A DNA stretch of 64,000 nt, taken from positions 2,796,501 to 2,860,500 of the forward strand of contig NZ_JAJOZB010000001.1 in the NCBI RefSeq assembly GCF_023701745.1, given 5' to 3'. The position numbers were made by a program, and so were the translations under genes. Of the stretch, positions 43,307-51,374 are shown piece by piece. Origin of the DNA: Streptomyces sp. RKAG293 (GTDB lineage: Bacteria > Actinomycetota > Actinomycetes > Streptomycetales > Streptomycetaceae). The notes beneath the pieces are model-generated. The model ran no database searches, was not told the DNA's origin, and was given only the letters and a program-made list of their open reading frames with translations. Numbering within the stretch: position 1 is the stretch's first letter; each line of letters starts with the position of its first letter.

Positions 43307-44680
43307 TCAGTCGCGGGCGGGCACGCAGCGGCCGTCCTCGGTGCGGTAGTTCCACTGGGCGCCGTCCCTCACGAGTTCCGTGACGGCGCCCAGGAAGCGG
43401 TCCACGTGCTCGTCGGGCGTGCCCGCCCCGAAGCTCACGCGGATCGCGTTGAGCGACTTCTCCCCCGGCTCGGTCTCCGGGGATCCGCACTCGCCCGGCT
43501 CGGTCGGCTCGCTGCCCAGCAGGGTGCGGACCAGCGGGTGGGCGCAGAAGAGGCCGTCGCGCACCCCGATGCCGTACTCGGCGGACAGCGCGGCGGCGAA
43601 GTGCGAGCTGTTCCAGCCGTCCACGACGAACGAGATGACGCCGACCCGGGGCGCGTCGTCGCCGAACAGCGACAGCACCCTGACCTGCGGCACCTCTGCC
43701 AGTCCCGCGCGGACCCGGGTGACCAGGCCCTGCTCCCGCTCCACGAGCGAGTCGAAGCCCGCCTCGGTCAGCGCCCGGCAGGCCGAGGCGATCGAGTACA
43801 CGCCGATGACGTTCGGCGATCCGGCCTCGTGCCGGGCCGCGGTGGTGTGCCACTCGACGTCCACCCCGCCGTCGGCGCGCCGCGCGACCTTGCGGCTCGC
43901 GCCGCCGCCCGCCAGGTACGGCTCGGCCTCCTGCAGCCAGTCCGCCCGGCCGGCCAGCACGCCGGAGCCGAACGGTGCGTAGAGCTTGTGCCCGGAGAAC
44001 GCCACCCAGTCCACGTCCAGCTCCGCGATGTCCACCGGGTGGTGCGGGGCGAGCTGCGCGGCGTCCAGCACGATGCGGGCACCGTGCGCGTGCGCCGCGT
44101 CGGCCAGCTCGCGGACCGGCCACAGCTCACCGGTGACGTTCGAGGCGCCGGTCACGCACACCAGCGCGGGCGCATCGGGGTCGCGCCGCGCGAGCGACGA
44201 CTCCAGCGAGGCGACGGCCTGCTCCGGGGTGCGGGGCGCGGTCAGGTAGGTGACCCGCGCGTCCCGCCACGGCAGCAGCGACGCGTGGTGCTCGGTCTCG
44301 AAGACGAAGACCTGGGTGCCGGCCGGGAGCACCGAGGCCAGCAGGTTCAGCGAGTCGGTGGTCGAGCGGGTGAAGACCACCTGGTCGCCCTCCCGGCAGC
44401 CCAGGAAGTCGGCCACCGTCGCCCGGCTCTGCTCGAACAGGTCGGTGGAGAGCTGCGACAGGTACCCGGCCCCGCGGTGCACGCTGCCGTAGTAGGGCGC
44501 GTACGCGGCGACGTCGTCCCAGACCCGCTGCAGGGCGGGCGCGCTGGCCGCGTAGTCCAGGGCGGCGTAGGTGACCTCGCCGCCGGTCACCAGCGGGACC
44601 CGGACGTCACGGCCGAGCACCTCGAGGGGAGCGGTGGCCACGGAACCGGGGGTGCAGGTGGAAACGGGGTGCACGGACAT
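43307..44680 (-). CDS. Class V aminotransferase / cysteine desulfurase-like enzyme
   Basis: This 457-residue PLP enzyme of the NifS/CsdA type has S-V-H-R-G-A-G-Y near 77, T-E-H-H-A-S near 150 and the PLP Lys in F-S-G-H-K-L-Y-A-P-F-G near 237. F-C-A-H-P-L near 395 carries the Cys position used for persulfide in SufS-like desulfurases. A Glu/Pro-rich insertion follows that Cys. The ATG at 44680 follows GAGGAG and is preceded by a SAM-IV riboswitch, which links it to methionine/SAM supply. A role in sulfur transfer from cysteine or homocysteine is plausible, but the exact reaction is not established. Confidence 0.9.
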   Translation of the reverse strand: MSVHPVSTCTPGSVATAPLEVLGRDVRVPLVTGGEVTYAALDYAASAPALQRVWDDVAAYAPYYGSVHRGAGYLSQLSTDLFEQSRATVADFLGCREGDQVVFTRSTTDSLNLLASVLPAGTQVFVFETEHHASLLPWRDARVTYLTAPRTPEQAVASLESSLARRDPDAPALVCVTGASNVTGELWPVRELADAAHAHGARIVLDAAQLAPHHPVDIAELDVDWVAFSGHKLYAPFGSGVLAGRADWLQEAEPYLAGGGASRKVARRADGGVDVEWHTTAARHEAGSPNVIGVYSIASACRALTEAGFDSLVEREQGLVTRVRAGLAEVPQVRVLSLFGDDAPRVGVISFVVDGWNSSHFAAALSAEYGIGVRDGLFCAHPLVRTLLGSEPTEPGECGSPETEPGEKSLNAIRVSFGAGTPDEHVDRFLGAVTELVRDGAQWNYRTEDGRCVPARD

Positions 44681-44723
44681 GACGGAGCTCCTCAGGGACC
44701 TGGACCCCGGAAGCATCGCGAAG

Positions 44724-44841
44724 GGGCCCGCGCTTGCCGTAGACACCTCGCCTACGGCCCGGTCATCACCTGGGGCACCCCGCCACGGACGGAGGGTTGC
44801 CGGACAGCAAGCCAGGGCCAAATCGCTGTCACTCGTGACCT
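44724..44841 (-). promoter_or_regulatory. SAM-IV riboswitch
   Basis: On the minus strand the leader reads GGTCACGAGTGACAGCG at its 5' side. GCTTGCTGTCCGGCAACCC, GGGGTGCCCCAGGTGATG, GACC, and finally a stem GCCGTAG...CTACGGC with CAAGCGCGGG follow. These are the conserved blocks of the actinobacterial SAM-IV class, which shares the SAM-I core but has a distinct peripheral arm. It ends about 44 nt before the ATG at 44680. The class binds S-adenosylmethionine and usually represses sulfur-metabolism genes. Confidence 0.92.
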
Positions 44842-44848
44842 GACGAGA

Positions 44849-44876
44849 AGTATGCCAGCTGTCCTGCCGACGGCAA
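44849..44876 (-). promoter_or_regulatory. Promoter of the SAM-IV transcript
   Basis: On the minus strand TTGCCG (44871-44876) and CATACT (44849-44854) are separated by 16 nt. The expected start point about 7 nt downstream is exactly where the SAM-IV aptamer begins (about 44841). Confidence 0.6.
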
Positions 44877-44917
44877 GCGGCATTCCGCGATGCGGACGGT
44901 CCTCCGGACGGGCCGGA

Positions 44918-45013
44918 GGGAAGCGCGCCGTCAGGACGAGCAGGCCTCGTCCCGGTCCGGGAGCGGGGAAGCCCGCCGTCAGGACGGGCAGGCACCGTCC
45001 CGGTCCGGGGGCG
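44918..45013. repeat. Two imperfect 48-bp direct repeats
   Basis: Units start at 44918 and 44966 with a 48-bp period. Both contain CCGTCAGGACG followed by GCAGGC and CGTCCCGGTCCGGG, with about five differences. The region has no ORF with codon structure. Confidence 0.75.
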
Positions 45014-45086
45014 CGGAGACCCCCGGACCGGGGAGCGGGAGGCGACCCGGCGAGCGGGTGCTCGGAGCCTGCCCAGCGGAGCGGGG

Positions 45087-45177
45087 AGCGGGGAGTGACC
45101 CACCGGACGGGCGCTGGGGGCCTGTCCGGCGGAGCGGGGAGTGACCCACCGGACGGGTGCTGGGGCCTGTCCGGCGG
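45087..45177. repeat. Two 46-bp direct repeats
   Basis: Units begin at 45087 and 45133. Both read AGCGGGGAGTGACCCACCGG, then ACGGG, GCTGGGG and CCTGTCCGGCGG, differing at one or two positions. Together with the 48-bp pair they fill most of the 422-nt gap between the SAM-IV promoter and trpD. Confidence 0.8.
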
Positions 45178-45255
45178 GCCGTGGGCGGTCCAGGCGCCGT
45201 CTGCTGCAGGGGTTCTCCCCGGCCGAAGGCGGGGGAAGCCTCGGCGGGGCTCCCT

Positions 45256-45270
45256 CCGGCCGAAGGCCGG
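45256..45270 (-). terminator. Hairpin after trpD
   Basis: CCGGCC-GAA-GGCCGG is a perfect 6-bp stem with extended G/C pairing, 33 nt downstream of the trpD stop. A second, similar hairpin occurs near 45216-45232 (CCCCGGCCGAAGGCGGGG). Confidence 0.5.
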
Positions 45271-45302
45271 GAAAGAACCCTTCATGATCCGCCGGAAGGG
45301 CG

Positions 45303-46367
45303 TTACGCGTTGCTCGCCGCTACCCAGCGTTCCAGTGCGATTCTGGCCGCGCCCGAGTCGATGGCCTCGGCGGCGCGGTTGATGCCCTCGGCGATCTGGA
45401 CCTCCAGGGTGGCGGATCCGGGGTCGAGGGCGACCAGGGCGGCGGCCGAGTTGAGGAGGACCGCGTCGCGGACCGGGCCGCGCTCGCCCGCCAGCAGCCG
45501 GCGGGCCACCTCGGCGTTGTAGGCGGCGTCGGCGCCGCGCAGGGCCTCGACGGGGACCAGCGGGATCCCGACGTCACGGGGGTCGAAGGCGACCTGGTCG
45601 ACCTTGCCGTCCCGGACCACCCACACCTGGGAGGTCGCGGTGGTGGTCAGCTCGTCCAGCCCGTCGTCGCCGCGGAAGACCAGCGCGGAGGAGCCCCGCT
45701 CGGCCAGCACACCGGCCATGATCGGCGCCATCCGGGCGTCGGCGACCCCGGTGGCCTGGGCGCGTACCCGGGCCGGGTTGGTGAGCGGGCCGAGGAAGTT
45801 GAACGTGGTCTGGGCGCCGAGCTCCCTGCGGGCCTTCGCCGCGTACCGCAGCGCCGGGTGGAACTTCACCGCGAAGCAGAACGTGATGCCCGCCTCCTCG
45901 GCGACCTCCACGACCCGCTTCGGGGTGAGCTCCAGATTGACCCCGAGCCGCTCCAGCACGTCCGACGAGCCGCTCTGCGACGACGCGGCGCGGTTGCCGT
46001 GCTTGACGACCTTGGCGCCGGTGCCCGCCACGACGATCGCCGACATGGTGGAGATGTTCACCGTCCTGGCGAGGTCGCCGCCGGTGCCGACGATGTCCAC
46101 CGTCCGGCCCGGCACCTCGATGAGGTTGGCGTGCGCGTACATCGCCCGGACCAGGCCCGACATCTCGTCGACGGTCTCGCCCTTGGAGCGCAGCGCGATG
46201 GCGAAGCCGGCGATCTGGACGTCGGTCGCCTCGCCGGTCATGATCTGGTCCATCGCCCAGGCGGTGTCGTCGGCCGTCAGGTCATGGCCGCGCAGCAGCT
46301 GGTTCAGTACGCCCGGCCATGAGGGGTTCGCCGAGCTGTCGCCGCCTGCCGGGGTCACAACGCTCAT
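45303..46367 (-). CDS. trpD: Anthranilate phosphoribosyltransferase
   Basis: This 354-residue enzyme adds phosphoribosyl to anthranilate, the second step of tryptophan synthesis. Motifs are V-G-T-G-G-D near 99 (PRPP loop), K-H-G-N-R-A-A-S-S near 127-135, R-G-D-D-G-L-D-E and [11 protein letters not shown] near 190. The ATG at 46367 follows AGGAG. It stands apart from the TrpE-TrpG fusion in the window, a scattered arrangement common in streptomycetes. Confidence 0.95.
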   Translation of the reverse strand: MSVVTPAGGDSSANPSWPGVLNQLLRGHDLTADDTAWAMDQIMTGEATDVQIAGFAIALRSKGETVDEMSGLVRAMYAHANLIEVPGRTVDIVGTGGDLARTVNISTMSAIVVAGTGAKVVKHGNRAASSQSGSSDVLERLGVNLELTPKRVVEVAEEAGITFCFAVKFHPALRYAAKARRELGAQTTFNFLGPLTNPARVRAQATGVADARMAPIMAGVLAERGSSALVFRGDDGLDELTTTATSQVWVVRDGKVDQVAFDPRDVGIPLVPVEALRGADAAYNAEVARRLLAGERGPVRDAVLLNSAAALVALDPGSATLEVQIAEGINRAAEAIDSGAARIALERWVAASNA

Positions 46368-46429
46368 GGTCCACACTCCTGGTGGTCGGGTCGATACTGC
46401 GGGCCCAGCCTATCGGTGGCCGGGCACGG

Positions 46430-46466
46430 CGAAGGGCCCCGTCCATGTCATGGACGGGGCCCTTCG
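46430..46466 (-). terminator. Terminator of the qcrCAB operon
   Basis: CGAAGGGCCCCGTCCAT (46430-46446), loop GTC, and its exact complement (46450-46466) form a 17-bp stem 38 nt after the qcrB stop. Confidence 0.88.
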
Positions 46467-46503
46467 AGGTTGCCGTCAGCCGGCGTGAGGGATCAGCGGG
46501 CGA

Positions 46504-48138
46504 TCAGTGGTGGCCGTGGCCACTGGTGATCTCCGCGTGCTCCTCGGGGGTCGGCTTGGGGATCTGGCTGGCCTCGCCGTAGAAGCCGTGCGACAGCTTG
46601 GTGCGCAGCTTCGTGATCGGGCCGATCTTGCGTTCCACGCCGTTCTCGTCGACCTCGGGGCCGGTTTCGAGCGGCTTCGGCTGGTCGTGCGCGGTGAGCG
46701 TGTGCAGCGCCTCCGCGGAGAGCTGCTCGTGCACCTCGATGAACTCACCGTGCGGCAGCCGCTTGATCAGGCCGGTCTCGCGACCGTGCAGGACCTTGTC
46801 GCGGTCGCGGCGCTGGAGGCCGAGGCAGATCCGCTTCGTCGCGACGAACACGAGCACCGGGAGCACGAAGAACCCGATGCGCACGACCCAGGTGATCTGG
46901 TTGAGCGACAGGTGGAAGTGCGTCGCCCAGAGGTCGTTGCCGCCACCGACGAGCAGGATGCCGTACCAGCTCAGCCAGGCCGCACCGAAGCCGGTGCGGA
47001 CCGGGTGGTTGCGCGGCCGGTCCAGCAGGTGGTGCTCCCGCTTGTCCCCGGTGACCCAGGACTCGACGAACGGGTAGACCGCGATCGCGACGAGTACCAG
47101 CGGGAAGATCATCAGCGGGATGAACACACCCAGGGACAAGGTGTGGCCCCAGGCGTTGATCTCCCAGCCCGGCATGACACGGATCAGGCCCTCGGAGAAG
47201 CCCATGTACCAGTCGGGCTGGGCGCCGGTGGACACCTGGTCCGGCCGGTAGGGGCCCATCGCCCAGATCGGGTTGATCGACGCGATCGAGGCGACCGCGG
47301 CGATGACACCGAAGACCAGGAAGAAGAAGCCGCCCGCCTTCGCCATGTACACCGGCAGCAGCGGCATGCCGACGACGTTCTTCTCCGTCTTGCCGGCACC
47401 CGGGAACTGGGTGTGCTTGTGGTAGAAGACCAGGATCAGGTGGGCCACCAGCAGACCGGCCATGATGCCCGGCAGCAGCAGGATGTGCACCGAGTAGAAG
47501 CGCGGTACGAAGTCGGTGCCGGGGAACTGCCCGCCGAACATGAAGAACGACAGGTACGTGCCCACGACCGGCATGGACAGCACCGCGCCGTCCATGAACC
47601 GGACACCGGTGCCCGACAGCAGGTCGTCCGGCAGTGAGTAACCGGTGAACCCGGTGAACATGCCGAGGACCAGCAGCAGGAAGCCGAAGACCCAGTTGAC
47701 CTCGCGGGGCTTGCGGAACGCGCCCGTGAAGAACACGCGCATCATGTGCACGAGCATCGCGGCCACGAAGATCAGCGCGGCCCAGTGGTGGATCTGGCGG
47801 ACCAGCAGGCCGCCGCGCACCTCGAAGCTGATGTGCATCGTCGACGCGAACGCGTCGGACATGCGCTGGCCCTGCAGCGGAGCGTAGGGGCCGTCGTAGA
47901 CGACCTCGGCCATGCTGGGGTGGAAGAACAGCGTCAGATACACACCCGTGAGGATGAGGATGATGAAGCTGTAGAGGCAGATCTCACCGAGCATGAAGGA
48001 CCAGTGGTCCGGGAAGATCTTGCGCATGTTGGCCTTGGCCAGGCCGTAGATGCCGAGACGGCCATCCGCCCAGTCGGCGACCCGCTCGCCGGCCGGGGCT
48101 TTGCCCCGGCGCTGCGGGTTTTCAGCGGTGGTACTCAT
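46504..48138 (-). CDS. qcrB: Cytochrome bc1 complex cytochrome b subunit
   Basis: This 544-residue membrane protein is the quinol-oxidising subunit of the actinobacterial bc1 (complex III). Heme-ligand His pairs lie in Q-I-H-H-W-A (about 112) and S-V-H-I-L-L (about 213). The Qo-site motif of bc complexes appears as P-D-W-Y-M-G-F (PDW in place of PEW). The long C-terminal tail (about 120 residues) is an actinobacterial extension. The ATG overlaps the qcrA stop as ATGA. Actinobacterial bc1 forms a tight supercomplex with the aa3 oxidase encoded just upstream in this window. Confidence 0.95.
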   Translation of the reverse strand: MSTTAENPQRRGKAPAGERVADWADGRLGIYGLAKANMRKIFPDHWSFMLGEICLYSFIILILTGVYLTLFFHPSMAEVVYDGPYAPLQGQRMSDAFASTMHISFEVRGGLLVRQIHHWAALIFVAAMLVHMMRVFFTGAFRKPREVNWVFGFLLLVLGMFTGFTGYSLPDDLLSGTGVRFMDGAVLSMPVVGTYLSFFMFGGQFPGTDFVPRFYSVHILLLPGIMAGLLVAHLILVFYHKHTQFPGAGKTEKNVVGMPLLPVYMAKAGGFFFLVFGVIAAVASIASINPIWAMGPYRPDQVSTGAQPDWYMGFSEGLIRVMPGWEINAWGHTLSLGVFIPLMIFPLVLVAIAVYPFVESWVTGDKREHHLLDRPRNHPVRTGFGAAWLSWYGILLVGGGNDLWATHFHLSLNQITWVVRIGFFVLPVLVFVATKRICLGLQRRDRDKVLHGRETGLIKRLPHGEFIEVHEQLSAEALHTLTAHDQPKPLETGPEVDENGVERKIGPITKLRTKLSHGFYGEASQIPKPTPEEHAEITSGHGHH

Positions 48139-49199
48139 CCGCGCTCCCAGAAGCTCGGGCCGACGGGCTCCGTGAAGTCGCCGAGGGCGATGAGGTTGCC
48201 CTCCTCGTTCACGCTGATCCGCAGCTGCGGAAGGGCGTGACCGGCAGGGCCGAAGATGACCCGGGCGCCGTCGGACAGGTCGAACGTCGACTGGTGGCAC
48301 GGGCAGAGGACGTGGTGCGTCTGCTGCTCGTAGAGGCTGATCGGGCAGCCGACGTGGGTGCAGATCTTGGAGAACGCGACGATGCCCTCATGGGCCCAGT
48401 CACGCTCCCGCTTGTCCTTGATGTCGTTCGGCTCGAGCCGGATGATCATCAGGGCGGCCTTGGCGATCTCCTGCTGGAACCGCTCCTGGTTCTCCTCCAG
48501 GCCCTCGGGCATGGCGAAGGTGAGCGATCCGACGGGAACGTCCTCGGGCCGGAGCGGCTTGTTGGTGTTCTGGTTGATCAGCACCTTGCCCTTGGACCAC
48601 AGGGTGTGCCGGAGCTTGTCGCCCGGCAGCGGTCCCAGGTCACGAAGGAGCACGACACCGGAGAGCGGCACCAGGGCCAGCGCGCCGAACATCGTGTTGC
48701 GGATCAGCTTCCGGCGGCCGAAGCCGCTCTCCTTCGCGCCCTGCGCGAAGTCGGCCAGCACCTGGGCCTTGACCTCGGGCTCGGCCGAAATCGGGTGACG
48801 CTCGGCGGCGTGCTCCTCGTCGGACATCAGCGTGCGGGCCCAGTGGACCGCGCCGGCGCCGATGCAGAAGAGGGCAAGACCCAGCGTCAGCCCGAGCGAG
48901 AAGTTCAGCGCACTGACGTGGCCGAACGGGAAGACGTAGATGATCTTGTCGACGGGGAAGACCACGAAACAGGCGATGAAGCCGATCGTGGACAGCATCG
49001 ACAGGAGGAAGAGGAACGCGATGGTGCGTTCCGAGCTCTTCGCGGCACGCTCGTCGATGTCCTGACGGCGGTGCTCGTGGGGCGGAAGGCCGGGGTCGGC
49101 GAACTCGTGGTGTCCGCGGACTGCCGGCTCGTCGCCCCCGTGAGCGTGTGACGGCTCACTCGGCAGGTTCTCTTCTGACTCTGACATGTCCTGACTCAT
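48135..49199 (-). CDS. qcrA: Cytochrome bc1 complex Rieske iron-sulfur subunit
   Basis: This 354-residue protein has three N-terminal transmembrane segments (about 60-120 and 175-195), unlike the single one of proteobacterial Rieske proteins. The [2Fe-2S] domain has C-T-H-V-G-C near 290 and C-P-C-H-Q-S-T-F near 308. The ATG overlaps the qcrC stop (ATGA) and its stop overlaps the qcrB start, so qcrC-qcrA-qcrB are translationally chained. Confidence 0.95.
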   Translation of the reverse strand: MSQDMSESEENLPSEPSHAHGGDEPAVRGHHEFADPGLPPHEHRRQDIDERAAKSSERTIAFLFLLSMLSTIGFIACFVVFPVDKIIYVFPFGHVSALNFSLGLTLGLALFCIGAGAVHWARTLMSDEEHAAERHPISAEPEVKAQVLADFAQGAKESGFGRRKLIRNTMFGALALVPLSGVVLLRDLGPLPGDKLRHTLWSKGKVLINQNTNKPLRPEDVPVGSLTFAMPEGLEENQERFQQEIAKAALMIIRLEPNDIKDKRERDWAHEGIVAFSKICTHVGCPISLYEQQTHHVLCPCHQSTFDLSDGARVIFGPAGHALPQLRISVNEEGNLIALGDFTEPVGPSFWERG

Positions 49200-50007
49200 G
49201 ACTTCTTGGCCTTCGTGGTCCGGGCCGCAACCCAGATGGCGACAGCGATCATGGCTCCGAGGCCGAAGACCCAGGCGAACAGACCCTCCGAAACCGGTCC
49301 GATGCCTCCGAGCTCAAGGCCGCCGGGGCTGGGGGTCTGCTCGCCGTTCACGGCGTCGAGGTACGCGATGATGTCGGCCTTCGCGTCCTCCGGCATCGTG
49401 GTGTCGGGGAAGGACGGCATGCTCTGCGGGCCGCTCTGCATGGCCTCGTAGATGTGCTTGGGGTCCACGTCCTCCAGGCTGGGCGCGTACTTGCCGTTGG
49501 TCAACGCACCGCCCTTGCCCGTGAAGTTGTGGCACTGCGCGCAGTTCGTGCGGAACAGCTCCCCGCCCCTGGCGGCGTCAGCGCCGTCCGGGCTGTACTG
49601 CTCCTTGGTGGGCACCGAGGGACCCGGGCCCAGCGAAGCGATGTACGCGGCGAGCTGGTCGATCTGAGCCTGCGTGTAGATGTTCTTCTTCTTCGGGATC
49701 TGCGATCCCGGCTGCTGGGCCGGCATGCGGCCGGTGCCCACCTGGAAGTCGACGGCTGCGGCGCCGACGCCCACCAGGCTCGGGCCGTCGTTCTTACTTC
49801 CCTGGCCGGACGTGCCGTGGCAGCTGGAGCAGCCGACGGCGTACAGCTTCTTGCCCTCTTCGATCGCGAGGGACTGGGCTGTGTCGTCAGCCTGCGCCTT
49901 CTGCGCCGGCGCGAACGCGGCGTACAGCCCCCGGTGGCCGCGAGCGCGAGAAGTAGGACGACAAGCGCCGCCAGCGGATGGCGCCGTCGTGCGGAGAGCT
50001 TTTTCAC
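49196..50007 (-). pseudogene. qcrC: Cytochrome bc1 diheme cytochrome c subunit, frameshifted as given
   Basis: The protein should have about 270 residues. The N terminus (M-K-K-L-S-A-R-R-R and a transmembrane stretch) is encoded from GTG 50007. The rest, with heme motifs C-S-S-C-H near 49840-49860 and C-A-Q-C-H near 49520-49540 and a C-terminal anchor, is in another frame ending at 49196. The junction is a run of five C on the plus strand at 49928-49932; a sixth C restores A-T-G-G-L-Y-A-A-F-A-P. Loss would break complex III, so a homopolymer sequencing error is more likely than a real mutation. Confidence 0.85.
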
Positions 50008-50089
50008 GGATTACCCCGGTCAGGATCTGTGTCGATGCTTCTGTCTGTGTCTGTCTGAACGTCGTTCCGGCCCGTGGCCGGCCCGCCGG

Positions 50090-50710
50090 TTACTTGATCA
50101 GGTAGATCGTGGCGAAGAGGCCGATCCAGACGACATCGACGAAGTGCCAGTAGTAGGACACGACGATGGCCGCCGTGGCCTGCTCGTGAGTGAACCTCTT
50201 GGCCGCGTACGTTCTGCCGAGGACCAGCAGGAACGCGATCAGACCACCTGTCACGTGCATCCCGTGGAAGCCGGTCGTGAGGTAGAACACCGATCCGTAC
50301 GGGTCGGACGACAGCGAGAGGCCGTCGTTCTTGACCAGTTCGGTGTACTCGAAGATCTGGCCACCGATGAAGATCGCGCCCATCACGAACGTGAGCATGA
50401 ACCACGCGCGGAGCTTCTTCACGTCGCCGCGCTCGGCGGCGAACACGCCGAGCTGGCAGGTGAGGGAGGAGAGCACGAGGATCGTCGTGTTCGTCGCCGA
50501 GAACGGAACGTTCAACGCCGACGCGTGTTCCTTCCAGAACTCGGCACCCGTCACCGAGCGAAGGGTGAAGTACATCGCGAAGAGGGCCGCGAAGAACATC
50601 AGCTCGGAACTCAGCCAGATGATGGTTCCGACGCTGGTGAGGTTCGGCCGGTTGACCGACGGGTGCGCGTGCCCGGTATCTACTGCTGTTGCTGTCGCCA
50701 CGTCCGACAT
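50090..50710 (-). CDS. ctaE: Cytochrome c oxidase subunit III
   Basis: This 206-residue five-transmembrane protein is the structural subunit of the aa3 oxidase. Family segments include [18 protein letters not shown] and [10 protein letters not shown]. The ATG at 50710 follows AAGGGACC, and the start lies inside the symmetrical sequence CCGACAT-T-ATGTCGG (50704-50718). It lies 82 nt upstream of qcrC, and cotranscription with the bc1 genes is likely. Confidence 0.95.
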   Translation of the reverse strand: MSDVATATAVDTGHAHPSVNRPNLTSVGTIIWLSSELMFFAALFAMYFTLRSVTGAEFWKEHASALNVPFSATNTTILVLSSLTCQLGVFAAERGDVKKLRAWFMLTFVMGAIFIGGQIFEYTELVKNDGLSLSSDPYGSVFYLTTGFHGMHVTGGLIAFLLVLGRTYAAKRFTHEQATAAIVVSYYWHFVDVVWIGLFATIYLIK

Positions 50711-50938
50711 TATGTCGGTCCCTTATCTCGCGCTCACTCCGGGGGGTGCCATTCGGTGTGTCCGGCCCCGCAGGAGACCCGCGTGGCCTACCGAAGCCGT
50801 CCCCCGAAGGAGGGATGACGGAGCATCGGACGGATCTTGTCCTGGCCCGAAGGCTCCTCGCGGAGCTCTTCACGGGAGTAGCATCCGAGCCACTTGACGA
50901 CGGACTCGACGACGATTCCTCGACGATCAGGAGGCACG

Positions 50939-51346
50939 ATGCGGGCGACTGCCACGGTGCTGGTCTACAGCGACGACGCGAACACCCGGGAGCAGGTCCG
51001 GCTCGCCGTCGGGCGCAGGCCGGCGCCCGACCTGCCGCCGGTCGAATTCCTGGAGTGCGCGACACTGCCGGCCGTCCTCACGGAGTTGGAACGGGGCGGT
51101 ATCGACGCCTGCGTCTTCGACGGTGAGACGGCTCCCGCGGGAGGCATGGGCGTGTGCCGGCAGGTGAAGGACGAGATCTTCCAGGCACCGCCGGTACTGG
51201 TGCTGATCGGCCGGCCGCAGGACGCGTGGCTGGCCACCTGGAGCCGGGCCGAGGCGGCGGTGACGCACCCCGTCGACCCGGTGGCGCTCACGCAGGCCCT
51301 GGCGGGGCTGCTGCGCAAGCGCCTCGCGGTGACCGCGCCGGCCTAG
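50939..51346 (+). CDS. Response-regulator receiver-like protein, degenerate
   Basis: This 135-residue protein has a CheY-like fold pattern: V-L-V-Y-S-D-D at the start (acidic pair position), A-C-V-F-D-G-E at the phosphoacceptor position and V-L-V-L-I-G near 83. The Lys position of receivers is not clear. No output domain is present. ATG 50939 follows AGGAGG. It is divergent from ctaE. The role is unknown; from memory a protein of this type sits here in other streptomycetes. Confidence 0.82.
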   Translation: MRATATVLVYSDDANTREQVRLAVGRRPAPDLPPVEFLECATLPAVLTELERGGIDACVFDGETAPAGGMGVCRQVKDEIFQAPPVLVLIGRPQDAWLATWSRAEAAVTHPVDPVALTQALAGLLRKRLAVTAPA

Positions 51347-51374
51347 CCGGCGCGGCAGCCACGGCCCGGGGCGG

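Noticed and set aside
44880..45300. Possible CRISPR array because of direct repeats
   Set aside because: Only two copies of each unit, units adjoin without unique spacers, and no cas genes are present.
50704..50718. Operator-like palindrome CCGACAT-T-ATGTCGG over the ctaE start codon
   Set aside because: The right half is partly forced by the codons for Met-Ser-Asp on one strand; only 7 bp, and no other evidence of a binding site.
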